DNA from: Candidatus Aminicenantota bacterium
Lineage (GTDB): Bacteria; Acidobacteriota; Aminicenantia; UBA2199
DNA: 6,308 nucleotides
Reading direction: 5' to 3'
NCBI GenBank assembly: GCA_023136725.1
Contig: JAGLQR010000107.1
Location: 1 to 6,308 of the forward strand
Below the pieces are notes generated by a model that saw only the letters and a program-made list of their open reading frames with translations, was not told the DNA's origin and did no database searches. Shown in pieces: positions 1 to 6,266 of the stretch. The stretch's first letter is position 1; each line of letters opens with the position of its first letter. The position numbers were made by a program, and so were the translations under genes.

Positions 1-1696
1 AGTCCAGCCCGAAACTGTGTCCGAATTCATAATTCACTCTTGCTGACTGCCATTCTCTTGTATTGTAACCCGTTTCAAATCCTATTGAATAGTTGTCATA
101 GTCTGCTTCATAACGCTTAAATTCGCGCTGGTATTCTATCTCAAAAGATAATTTATTAGATAGGTCCACTTCAATTTGCTGATCAATCTGCCAGCTTCTC
201 AATGTGTCTTTCATACTCCAGTAAATATTGTAGTTAGAAAAATATTCTATTCGGTCTATCCATGAATTTTTTATCCACCATATCTTCTCTACAGCTGAAT
301 CGAGTTCCTTCCTGTCATCATCTCTGATATAGCCCACACTATTTGCATTCTCGGCAAAGTTCTCTCCCAATTGAGTATATCTGAGATGAATATGAAAGGT
401 TGAGGAATCGAAGCTTGGCCTTAGAAAAAAGGCAATATTTTTATTGGTAAAGTCCCCATAACTTAATGCAAACTGACCCGTTAAATTAACTTTCTCTGAA
501 AAAAAATGAACAAGGTCAATTCCGACATTTCCATAATTATTCCCATCGACTATTTTATTAGCGCCTAAAAACCCGATAGTTGAAGATTTAAATATATCTT
601 TTCTTAACCGGAAAACAGAAAAATTGGCGGAATCCAATCCCAGATCTTCATCTTTTTTACTTTGTACAGTCATAAAAGAATATTCATACCCGTTTTTCTT
701 CCCATATATCTTCATACCGCCATGAATATCAGAGATCCTGCGGGAATAAAAGAGCCGTATTCTCTGGCTGTATATTTCTGAGCCTTCCAGAAAGAAATTT
801 CTTTTTTCTGCCAATCTGAGTTCGAAGCGGGTCAGGTTGATCTGCTCCTCGTCAGCTTCTATTGTTGCGAAATCCGGATTTATAGTGAGGTCGGCTGACA
901 TCGATTGAGAAATAGCATATCTGATATCCACACCTGCTGATATTTGAGTCTCTTCCTCTTTTTGAAAACGGGTTATTAAATGAGGGATTATTTTAAGATT
1001 TTTTCCTGCTTTTTTAAGGGCGAAATTTTTCATTGTTCCGAATTGGGATACTTTTGTGGTGGTTTCCATAGGGCCTGTCCAGGTGTCTTTCTCCATAAGC
1101 CGTGGTATATATCGGAGAAACCCGAGTCCCCATTTTAAATCCTTTCCCGGTTTATATTTTAAAATGGACAATGGAATAGCTATCTCAGCATTCCATCCGG
1201 TGGAGGTTTTTTTTGCAGATGAGAGCCACGTCTCATCCCATGTTGAATCTGTAGTCCTTCCGTTATCACTGATTCGCCCATCTAATTGTGTACCAAGAGG
1301 ATTGGTAAAGAAGAAGTATGCGGTTCGTCGATCAAGAAAAGTATCGATCCCGATCCCGATCGAGTCATCCTCCCCTAAGTCTGAATCTCTTCTTGATAGT
1401 CTGGAAATGATTTTTTCAGGTTGTTTGTCCTCACATATGATTCCGAAATAAATGTAATCTTCTGAATAGAGTATTTTAACTTCGGTTTTAAAGGAAGCTT
1501 TTTTACCTTTTTCCGGTTGGAATTGGACAAAATTTCCCGCTGTTTCTGCTGATTCCCAGGCTGGTTCATCCAAATTTCCATCAATTGATATTTTTTCTGA
1601 AATTTTTAAAGGAGTAATATCTTTATTCAAATCTCCGGATTCCATCAATAATGGGATCAATAGAAATAGGGAAATAAAAAGTATTCTTTTAAACAA
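1..1696 (-). CDS. CBM9-like / DUF5916 outer-membrane protein, C-terminus off the left edge
   Basis: The minus-strand frame is open without interruption for 565 codons from a TTG at 1694-1696 to the window edge, so the C-terminus is missing. An in-frame stop at 1700-1702 excludes a longer start, and the TTG start gives a good Sec signal peptide (MFKRILFISLFLLIPLL); the first ATG is codon 18 and would destroy it. Residues 36-50 (ISIDGNLDEPAWESA) and about 110-120 (DDSIGIGIDTF) are typical of a CBM9-like domain. From about 227 the DUF5916 part begins, with its hallmark NPDFATIEADEEQINLTRFE (272-291) followed by EKRNFFLEG. The rest has alternating aromatic strands expected of an outer-membrane beta-barrel. 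Family members are usually about 700-800 residues (from memory), so roughly a quarter may be absent. No enzymatic activity is established for the family; ligand binding or transport at the outer membrane is inference. The gene overlaps the upstream reductase by 8 bases. Confidence 0.88.
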   Translation of the reverse strand, partial: MFKRILFISLFLLIPLLMESGDLNKDITPLKISEKISIDGNLDEPAWESAETAGNFVQFQPEKGKKASFKTEVKILYSEDYIYFGIICEDKQPEKIISRLSRRDSDLGEDDSIGIGIDTFLDRRTAYFFFTNPLGTQLDGRISDNGRTTDSTWDETWLSSAKKTSTGWNAEIAIPLSILKYKPGKDLKWGLGFLRYIPRLMEKDTWTGPMETTTKVSQFGTMKNFALKKAGKNLKIIPHLITRFQKEEETQISAGVDIRYAISQSMSADLTINPDFATIEADEEQINLTRFELRLAEKRNFFLEGSEIYSQRIRLFYSRRISDIHGGMKIYGKKNGYEYSFMTVQSKKDEDLGLDSANFSVFRLRKDIFKSSTIGFLGANKIVDGNNYGNVGIDLVHFFSEKVNLTGQFALSYGDFTNKNIAFFLRPSFDSSTFHIHLRYTQLGENFAENANSVGYIRDDDRKELDSAVEKIWWIKNSWIDRIEYFSNYNIYWSMKDTLRSWQIDQQIEVDLSNKLSFEIEYQREFKRYEADYDNYSIGFETGYNTREWQSARVNYEFGHSFGLD

Positions 1697-3011
1697 GTTT
1701 TAGATTCCGGTCTGCTAATTGTAATAATCCCTTTACTGGGAGATTATGGGGGCAGGAAGCCTCGCAATATCCCGAACAATTGTTACAGGCATCAGGTTTA
1801 GTTGTGTTCAACTTCGCATATTTTTCCATTGCGTATTTTTCACTGCCATTTGCATCAAAGTAATGGTTATATCTTAATATCGTGTTGACAGGAATATTTT
1901 CGGGGCAGGATTGTTCACATATTCCACATGCATGACGGCAATATAGATTACCTGCACTCTCTGTATACAAGTCCAGTTTATTTTGTTCATTTCCGGTAAG
2001 GCTCTTTCCGGAAAGACTTATCATCTTTTCTATATCATCAAAATTTCTAAAAGCTATGTTCAAAACATTGACATTTTCGTTATCGAGAACAAATTGTAAA
2101 GCCGAATTTCTTATTTCATCACTGTTCCTGAGGTTGTTCTTCTTTGCAAACTCTTCTGTCTTCACTGCAGATTCCTTCATGCTGTTAAAATAGATTAGTG
2201 TCCTCTGATTAACCTCTTTTCCCTCTTCTTTCAATTTTTCGATCCTCTCTTTCAAGTCGTAATACCTGGCTACCGGATTGGACTTCATTATAGTAATCCC
2301 GATATTCTTTTTCTTTGCTGCAGCCATGATCTTTTCACCGGGATCCCGTTTAAGAAAATTATATACGATCAGTAAAAGGTCGAACCGGCCGTCATTGACT
2401 GCTCCCATCAAAACCTCTTCCATAACATCCTCAGCTCTTCCATGCCTGGCCCCATGGTTTGATACTCCTGTGAACCTTAGTTTCCTTTCAGACTTGAGCT
2501 TTTTTACTGCATTGTGAAAACCTTCGTTCTTTAAGACCGCAATAGATGAAGCTCCATGAAGCATGAGGCAGTCAATATAATCAGTGCTGAGTCTTGCCCT
2601 GCATTTTTCGAACCTCTTCTCGATCTCTTCAGCAGATGAATCTTCTTTCAGGTGAAGTTTAGTAGTAATGAACAGAGATTTGCGGTCTCTACCCTCAATA
2701 GCTTTTGCAATATTCCTTTCAGATGACCCCCGGCCGTATGATTCTGCAGTATCTATATAATTGATCCCTGCATCAAGCAGTGCATTAAGAATAGGGACAT
2801 CAAATGCTCTGGAAGTTCCAAGTCCGATATCAGAGGCCTTGAACCCGGTTCTGCCGAGGGTATTATATTTCTTTATTCTTGGAAATGAAGAAGTTGCTTC
2901 CTCAGTTTCTCCATTGAGCAGACTCCCTTTCCCGGGGATTCCCAAACCTGCTATCCCTATTGCAGAAGTCTTAATAAAATTTCGTCTGTTAAAAATTCCT
3001 TTTTTGTTCAT
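1689..3011 (-). CDS. Tat-exported aldo/keto reductase with C-terminal 4Fe-4S domain
   Basis: This is a 440-residue protein. The N-terminus carries a twin-arginine signal (NRRNFIK at 8-14, then the hydrophobic TSAIGIAGLGI), so the folded, cofactor-loaded protein should be exported to the periplasm. Residues about 47-335 form an aldo/keto reductase barrel. The catalytic tetrad is visible as D87 and Y92 (YIDTAESYGRG), K118 (TTKLH) and H152 (LMLHG). The usual C-terminal nucleotide-phosphate loop (IPG-type) is not recognisable; NVLNIAFRN stands in its place. Residues 358-421 form a ferredoxin-like tail with two groups of four cysteines, C358/C362/C365/C369-P and C409/C412/C416/C420-P, each followed by a proline-containing turn, suggesting one or two 4Fe-4S clusters. 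The substrate is unknown. The ATG is supported by AGGAG at 3017-3021, five bases upstream. The stop overlaps the start of the outer-membrane protein gene, suggesting translational coupling. Confidence 0.93.
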   Translation of the reverse strand: MNKKGIFNRRNFIKTSAIGIAGLGIPGKGSLLNGETEEATSSFPRIKKYNTLGRTGFKASDIGLGTSRAFDVPILNALLDAGINYIDTAESYGRGSSERNIAKAIEGRDRKSLFITTKLHLKEDSSAEEIEKRFEKCRARLSTDYIDCLMLHGASSIAVLKNEGFHNAVKKLKSERKLRFTGVSNHGARHGRAEDVMEEVLMGAVNDGRFDLLLIVYNFLKRDPGEKIMAAAKKKNIGITIMKSNPVARYYDLKERIEKLKEEGKEVNQRTLIYFNSMKESAVKTEEFAKKNNLRNSDEIRNSALQFVLDNENVNVLNIAFRNFDDIEKMISLSGKSLTGNEQNKLDLYTESAGNLYCRHACGICEQSCPENIPVNTILRYNHYFDANGSEKYAMEKYAKLNTTKPDACNNCSGYCEASCPHNLPVKGLLQLADRNLKLV

Positions 3012-3028
3012 AGGTACTCCTGAAAAGA

Positions 3029-3056
3029 ATTATATAGAGAACAAAAAAAATATAAA
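3029..3056 (-). promoter_or_regulatory. Possible sigma70 promoter for the aldo/keto reductase
   Basis: On the minus strand TTTATA (3051-3056) and a perfect TATAAT (3029-3034) are separated by 16 bases. The -35 box matches the consensus at 4 of 6 positions. It lies in the 131-base gap ahead of the reductase. The DNA is very AT-rich, so chance matches are likely, and the predicted transcript start would be only a few bases from the Shine-Dalgarno. No convincing terminator hairpin with a U-tract is seen in the gap, so read-through from the upstream gene remains possible. Confidence 0.25.
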
Positions 3057-3142
3057 AGTAAGGAACAAAAAAGAATCCAGTTGGCCATTTTTTTTTGTAT
3101 CCGGGGAAGCCAAATATTCCCAACTAAAATCTAATGAGGATC

Positions 3143-4093
3143 TTATTCCGGACACATTATCTTATAAAGGTCTTTTCCTAATATATTTATGATATCTTTT
3201 AATGATCTGAGTCCGAAGATAAGTGTTATGGCAACCGGATCTGCACGGAAATCTGTATGCCCCTCATAAAACCCGTATCTCATTATATAAAAAGGGTTCA
3301 TCTCACTGATCTGAATGCCGGTAAGTCTTGTGATGAATTTGCTCATCTTTTCTTTTGATAACAGGGGGAAGATCTTATTCAGGATTTTGAGTTCAGACTC
3401 TTTCAATTCTTTTTTTATATGAATATTCCATTTCCCTTCAACTTCATCATGAAAGATCGATTCCTGATACCCTTTCCCTGCTTCAGCATTAATTACTATT
3501 TTATGATCATTGTAAAAGATTATGGCATTATTTACTGATCGTTTACTCAAATATTTTCCCAGGATAGAATTCCAGACATGAAAGAGAGGTTTAGCGAGGT
3601 CATTGTGTTTCAGACCTAATAGTTTGACGATCCTGTTATCATTTTTCAGGACCGATATAATATTCTCATTTCCCCCGATAAATCCTGAACGGGAAAATCC
3701 ACCCGGCCTTGCCAGATAATTGATCAGTTCGATCTTTCTCCCTGTTATATATATCTTTTTATCCAGTTCAGCATCTGAATGAAGCCCTGATTTTCCCAAT
3801 GAAAGGAAATCTCTGTTTCCCACATAAAGTTGTTTCCCTTTTCCTGAAAGATAATACATGCAACTGTATATCTCACCATTCTCCTGAGTGACGGGGACAA
3901 GTAAAAAGCCCTGCAGAGTTTTAATTGTAATTAGTTCACGGCCATCACTGGTGATATAAGGGGAGGGGAGGTCAGGCCTGGATTTATAAACATGAGGGTA
4001 AAGTTCAAAGTCGGGTTGGCTTCCTGCTGTGGATGAAAATAATAATAATATACAGATCAATAAAATAAGATATTTGAAAAAATAATTATACAA
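3143..4093 (-). CDS. Secreted protein of unknown function, 316 residues
   Basis: I do not recognise a characterised family. Residues about 1-25 form a Sec signal peptide (KYLILLICILLLFSSTAGS, cleavage probably near SQ at 25-26) with no lipobox cysteine, so a periplasmic or secreted soluble protein is expected. No other membrane segment is visible. Stretches that look conserved rather than random are ISVLKNDNRIVKLLG (146-160), HNDLAKPLFHVWN (163-175) and YGFYEGHTDFRADPVAI (273-289); the last is rich in acidic, His and Arg residues and could be a binding or catalytic site, which is inference. Only three cysteines are present (14, 78, 314). The start is a TTG at 4091-4093, chosen because a consensus AAGGAGG lies four bases upstream and because it yields the full signal peptide. 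It lies 59 bases downstream of the 120-residue gene and 131 bases upstream of the reductase. Confidence 0.85.
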   Translation of the reverse strand: MYNYFFKYLILLICILLLFSSTAGSQPDFELYPHVYKSRPDLPSPYITSDGRELITIKTLQGFLLVPVTQENGEIYSCMYYLSGKGKQLYVGNRDFLSLGKSGLHSDAELDKKIYITGRKIELINYLARPGGFSRSGFIGGNENIISVLKNDNRIVKLLGLKHNDLAKPLFHVWNSILGKYLSKRSVNNAIIFYNDHKIVINAEAGKGYQESIFHDEVEGKWNIHIKKELKESELKILNKIFPLLSKEKMSKFITRLTGIQISEMNPFYIMRYGFYEGHTDFRADPVAITLIFGLRSLKDIINILGKDLYKIMCPE

Positions 4094-4097
4094 TTTT

Positions 4098-4104
4098 CCT
4101 CCTT
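4098..4104 (-). promoter_or_regulatory. Strong Shine-Dalgarno fixing a TTG start
   Basis: The minus strand reads AAGGAGG, then AAAA, then TTG. This full-length anti-16S match at a four-base spacing makes the TTG at 4091-4093 the start of the 316-residue secreted protein. Confidence 0.8.
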
Positions 4105-4152
4105 ATTATATTAATACGTCGGAAAGGGTGTTAATTTTCCCTGAAATTATTT

Positions 4153-4515
4153 TTATTTTATTTTTTTGAAGAAGAAATGGTAAACCGATTTTCCCGAATA
4201 ACACTTTATGTAGTTCCTTATATCTTCCCATCCTTCATTTTTAATATGGTTGACAGCATCATGTATATTCCTGAACTTTAATTGCCGGCCGCTCCTTTTA
4301 GTCAGATCTCCATTGTAAAGGAGATTCTCCAACCTTTCTCCATAATTGATCACAATTCCCTGAACAATGCCTCCATTCTGTTTTTCCCATATAAGTTCAA
4401 GATATTTAATATTACTTAATTTTGAAAGATTCCGGCTGTTCACATAAAGACCTGCATAAATTGAATTTACAGATAGTAATAGAAAGATGATTATTGTTAG
4501 TTTAAAACTCTTCAT
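4153..4515 (-). CDS. Small secreted protein of unknown function, 120 residues
   Basis: The protein begins with an ATG and a clear Sec signal peptide (basic MKSFK, hydrophobic LTIIIFLLLSV, cleavage probably after SIYA at 18-21), leaving a mature protein of about 99 residues. There is no lipobox and one cysteine (C105). The C-terminal third, AVNHIKNEGWEDIRNYI (87-103) followed by VYHFFFKK (111-118), resembles the recurring 'helix-GWE-strand-YHYxFKR' ending of many short secreted proteins and of DUF4177-like domains. That resemblance comes from memory and gives no function. The gene leads the leftward cluster and is followed after 59 bases by the 316-residue secreted protein, so the two are probably co-expressed. 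Its only good Shine-Dalgarno (AAGGGGA, 4541-4547) is 25 bases from the ATG, separated by a 16-bp palindrome. Confidence 0.78.
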   Translation of the reverse strand: MKSFKLTIIIFLLLSVNSIYAGLYVNSRNLSKLSNIKYLELIWEKQNGGIVQGIVINYGERLENLLYNGDLTKRSGRQLKFRNIHDAVNHIKNEGWEDIRNYIKCYSGKSVYHFFFKKIK

Positions 4516-4523
4516 ATATAAGA

Positions 4524-4539
4524 AACCGGATATCCGGTT
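4524..4539. promoter_or_regulatory. Perfect 16-bp palindrome between Shine-Dalgarno and ATG
   Basis: AACCGGATATCCGGTT is a perfect inverted repeat. On the minus strand the order is AAGGGGA (4541-4547), one base, the palindrome, eight bases, then the ATG of the 120-residue protein. It could be an operator for a dimeric regulator just downstream of the likely transcript start, or an RNA stem (about six pairs plus a four-base loop) that shortens the effective spacing between ribosome site and start codon to about nine bases. The symmetry is certain; the role is inferred. Confidence 0.6.
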
Positions 4540-4553
4540 CTCCCCTTAAAATC

Positions 4554-4582
4554 AGAATAATATAATAAGCCCATGTTGTCAA
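4554..4582 (-). promoter_or_regulatory. Candidate sigma70 promoter of the leftward gene cluster
   Basis: On the minus strand a perfect TTGACA (4577-4582) is followed after 17 bases by TATTCT (4554-4559, 4 of 6 matches to TATAAT). A closer TATTAT/TATATT tract gives alternative -10 boxes at shorter, less favourable spacing. Transcription would begin near 4547, placing the 16-bp palindrome at about +8 to +23, a common operator position. Confidence 0.42.
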
Positions 4583-4591
4583 ATTGAAAAA

Positions 4592-4735
4592 CAGGGATTG
4601 TCATTAGTTCACTCCGTTCACGTCATTGAGGACATGGCGCAGCCGGGTTTTGCTTTTGTGGGACTCGATGCCCGAAGTCTCGCTAATATCGAACTGAGGG
4701 TTGAGGTCCAGCGAAAAATGATAAACATTTTTGCG
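4592..4735. other. GC-rich island of unknown nature in the 4516-4890 intergenic region
   Basis: By hand count, 4601-4720 contains 61 G/C of 120 bases (51%), against 37 of 120 (31%) in 4481-4600 and 33 of 120 (28%) in 4721-4840. Inside it GGGACT pairs with AGTCTC around CGATGCCCGA (about 4660-4681), and at its right border AAAAATG (4714-4720) and CATTTTT (4726-4732) form a seven-pair hairpin. A 76-codon plus-strand frame runs through it (TTG at 4598 or ATG at 4634 to the stop at 4826-4828). It has no well-spaced Shine-Dalgarno, and its hydrophobic tail lies in AT-rich promoter-like DNA, so I do not call it a gene. The minus strand also has a short open frame. A dispersed repeat, a gene remnant or a structured RNA are all possible. 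The remainder of 4516-4890 holds promoter candidates and the palindrome. Confidence 0.45.
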
Positions 4736-4804
4736 ATAACAAAAGTAATTCCGGCTGGAGCCAAAGTATTGATATTTATTCAGCTAATAGTATTTTTAAC
4801 AATA

Positions 4805-4832
4805 TTGAGTTTTGTTATATGTGTGTGATACT
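4805..4832 (+). promoter_or_regulatory. Weak candidate promoter for the NapH-like gene
   Basis: TTGAGT (4805-4810) and GATACT (4827-4832) are 16 bases apart, each matching the sigma70 consensus at 4 of 6 positions; TACTAT at 4829-4834 is an alternative -10. The leader would be about 50 bases, ending with GGAGG at 4879-4883, seven bases before the ATG. The sequence is AT-rich, so the call is weak. Confidence 0.25.
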
Positions 4833-4890
4833 ATTTCACTTGTATTTAGTAAATTAATTTTAACAACAACAATATTCCGGAGGATACGAA

Positions 4891-5868
4891 ATGAGTTTTT
4901 TTAAGAGAATTGTTTTTATGATAACTTTTTTTTCTGCACAACTTGTTATGTCCGAGGTTGTACATAAAGCGGGCGAGCATGTTGCGAAGAAGAAACCACC
5001 TACATTTTTCAGTTTTCTGCTACAGCCTAAATTCATAGTAATGATAGTAATAGGATTATTAGTTCTTTTTCTTCTTAAGAATAATAAAATGAAGAGTGGA
5101 ATAAAGGTTACACTACTTCTCATATCAACTTTTCTTTTCGGATTTGCCGGTAATATTCCTGCTGATTTCTTTCATTCATTTGCAATGCATCCTTCACCAA
5201 TGTGTGCAGCGACAAAACCTCTCTTATACGGATTCGGGATTCCATTCATTGTCATGCTGTTTGTTATATTCCTGCTTACATTGATCGGGCCTAAACTTTT
5301 TTGCGGATATGTATGTCCTGTCGGTGCTATGCAAGAGCTGATAGCTATGTTATCTGACAAGTTGAAAATTAAAAGGCTTCGTACTAATTTCAGACTTGCA
5401 CATGCAGTACGGCTTATAGTGTTTCTTTTATTTATTTTTATAAGTGCAACAGCGATCCTTAACATTGTATATAAAGGCCAGGTATATCCCAAATCATTCT
5501 ATGATTTTATCAACCCTTTCCATGGATTGGAGTTCGGACTTGAAAAAACATTTATCGGATATATAACTCACTATGTCCCATTCCTCCTTACTATAATTTT
5601 TTCATTTAAGTATTACAGGCCTTTCTGTCATTTTTTATGCCCGATCGGACTCTATACAAACTTTATCGAACAGGTTTCACTATTCCGTATCAGATTCAAA
5701 AAGGATAAATGCACTGACTGTAATATATGTGTTAAAGAATCTCCCTGTACTGCAATTCCTTCTATACTTGAAAGTGCGGAACTAAGGCCTGATTGTTATA
5801 CGTGTAATGTCTGTATTGAGGTTTGTCCTGAAGATGCTCTGGATATCGGTATAAAAAGGGTGAAATAG
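4891..5868 (+). CDS. NapH-like membrane-bound polyferredoxin (4Fe-4S binding protein)
   Basis: This is a 325-residue integral membrane iron-sulfur protein, probably passing electrons between the membrane and a partner enzyme. Hydrophobic segments lie at about 5-20 (signal anchor or first helix), 48-62, 72-88, 114-132, 173-192 and 223-239. Two Fer4_5-type CxxxCP motifs are present: FCGYVCPVG (C138, C142) and FCHFLCPIG (C246, C250), the signature of the NapH/RdxA/CcoG-related group. HPSPMC (C105) adds a further cysteine. A C-terminal ferredoxin domain has C302/C305/C308/C312 in canonical CxxCxxCxxxCP spacing, but the preceding group is C274/C277/C280 then C286, with five instead of three residues and no following proline. 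The ATG has GGAGG seven bases upstream. No nap, nos, cco or other partner gene lies nearby, so the pathway cannot be assigned. It is not CcoG itself, which usually carries an additional C-terminal domain. Confidence 0.9.
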   Translation: MSFFKRIVFMITFFSAQLVMSEVVHKAGEHVAKKKPPTFFSFLLQPKFIVMIVIGLLVLFLLKNNKMKSGIKVTLLLISTFLFGFAGNIPADFFHSFAMHPSPMCAATKPLLYGFGIPFIVMLFVIFLLTLIGPKLFCGYVCPVGAMQELIAMLSDKLKIKRLRTNFRLAHAVRLIVFLLFIFISATAILNIVYKGQVYPKSFYDFINPFHGLEFGLEKTFIGYITHYVPFLLTIIFSFKYYRPFCHFLCPIGLYTNFIEQVSLFRIRFKKDKCTDCNICVKESPCTAIPSILESAELRPDCYTCNVCIEVCPEDALDIGIKRVK

Positions 5869-5885
5869 TAATTTAACGGTACTTA

Positions 5886-6191
5886 TCACAGTTTACTTTT
5901 AACAGATTTTATTTTGGCATCCATTGATGCTTCTTTATCCCGTCTGTCGTCAATGCTCAGCCTTGTGGAGACTCTTTTTGCACCTTTTTTAAAAGGGGTC
6001 TCATGCATTTCTCTGACTGCTTCAAGAATTCTGTCAAGTTCTCCTTCAACTATGGTCGACATAGGGGTAAGTTCACTCTTCAGGTCTTTATATTTCTTCA
6101 ATACGTTTTCAACATCTGCGACATACTGACTTAAAGATGTCGAACCGGTACCAAGCGGAACTATTGTTATTTCAGCGATAGTTTTATTCAT
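5886..6191 (-). CDS. MTH1187-family thiamine-binding protein
   Basis: This is a 101-residue protein, the full usual length for the family (Thiamine_BP, formerly DUF77; ferredoxin-like fold). Family signatures are plain: IAEITIVPLGTGSTSLSQYV (5-24), the central ELTPMSTIVEG (40-50), GAKRVSTRLSIDDRRDKEA (70-88) and the terminal KIKSVKSKL. Members are cytoplasmic, form oligomers and bind thiamine or related pyrimidine compounds. The physiological role, buffering or delivery of the vitamin, is not firmly established. No signal peptide or membrane segment is present. The ATG is preceded by GGAG (6198-6201) at six bases. It ends 17 bases from the convergent polyferredoxin gene. No thiamine transporter or biosynthesis gene is next to it and no TPP riboswitch is visible upstream, so it appears to be a stand-alone gene. 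Confidence 0.93.
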   Translation of the reverse strand: MNKTIAEITIVPLGTGSTSLSQYVADVENVLKKYKDLKSELTPMSTIVEGELDRILEAVREMHETPFKKGAKRVSTRLSIDDRRDKEASMDAKIKSVKSKL

Positions 6192-6207
6192 TTTAAACTC
6201 CGATATT

Positions 6208-6236
6208 ATTAGATCAGGAAATCATAATATAGTCAA
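6208..6236 (-). promoter_or_regulatory. Candidate sigma70 promoter of the thiamine-binding protein gene
   Basis: On the minus strand TTGACT (6231-6236, 5 of 6 matches) and TCTAAT (6208-6213, 5 of 6) are separated by the optimal 17 bases. The implied transcript start falls near 6201, so the leader would be only about ten bases and would begin at the Shine-Dalgarno. That short leader is the main reason for caution. Confidence 0.35.
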
Positions 6237-6266
6237 AAAAGTAATTGTGATAGAATAAACTTCTTT

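Noticed and set aside
870..881. 12-bp palindrome AAATCCGGATTT
   Set aside because: It lies inside the codons of the conserved NPDF motif and is expected by chance.
1344..1362. Short tandem repeat (CCCGAT units)
   Set aside because: It encodes the SIGIGID segment of the CBM9-like domain and is explained by the protein sequence.
1056..1451. A 131-codon plus-strand frame
   Set aside because: It lies antisense to the continuous CBM9-like coding frame, whose translation matches a known family throughout.
1375..1584. A 69-codon minus-strand frame, a possible sign of a frameshift in the outer-membrane protein gene
   Set aside because: Translation by hand shows the main frame open from 1696 to 1 with no break; this is merely an alternative frame.
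3080..3123. GTTGG/CCAAC inverted repeat near a T-tract in the 3012-3142 gap, as a terminator
   Set aside because: The stem is five or six pairs with a long loop, and the T-run lies inside the loop instead of after the stem, so it does not form an intrinsic terminator on either strand.
2278..3192. Plus-strand frames over the reductase gene and its upstream gap
   Set aside because: They are antisense shadows of a gene with intact catalytic and cysteine motifs and have no support of their own.
4103..4110. TATAAT directly before AAGGAGG of the 316-residue protein gene
   Set aside because: As a -10 box it would start transcription at or after the ribosome site, and no -35 box lies at a suitable distance. 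It is taken as chance in AT-rich DNA.
4598..4828. A 76-codon plus-strand frame ending in a hydrophobic segment
   Set aside because: It starts at TTG with no properly spaced ribosome site, crosses a sharp change in base composition, and its hydrophobic tail comes from AT-rich DNA that also holds the promoter candidate of the next gene. It is treated as part of the GC-rich island.
5869..5885. Bidirectional terminator between the convergent polyferredoxin and thiamine-binding genes
   Set aside because: The gap is only 17 bases and only a five-pair repeat (AGTAA/TTACT) with a long loop can be drawn; this is not enough for a call.
5914..6129. A 71-codon plus-strand frame
   Set aside because: It is antisense to the thiamine-binding protein gene, which matches its family over the full length.
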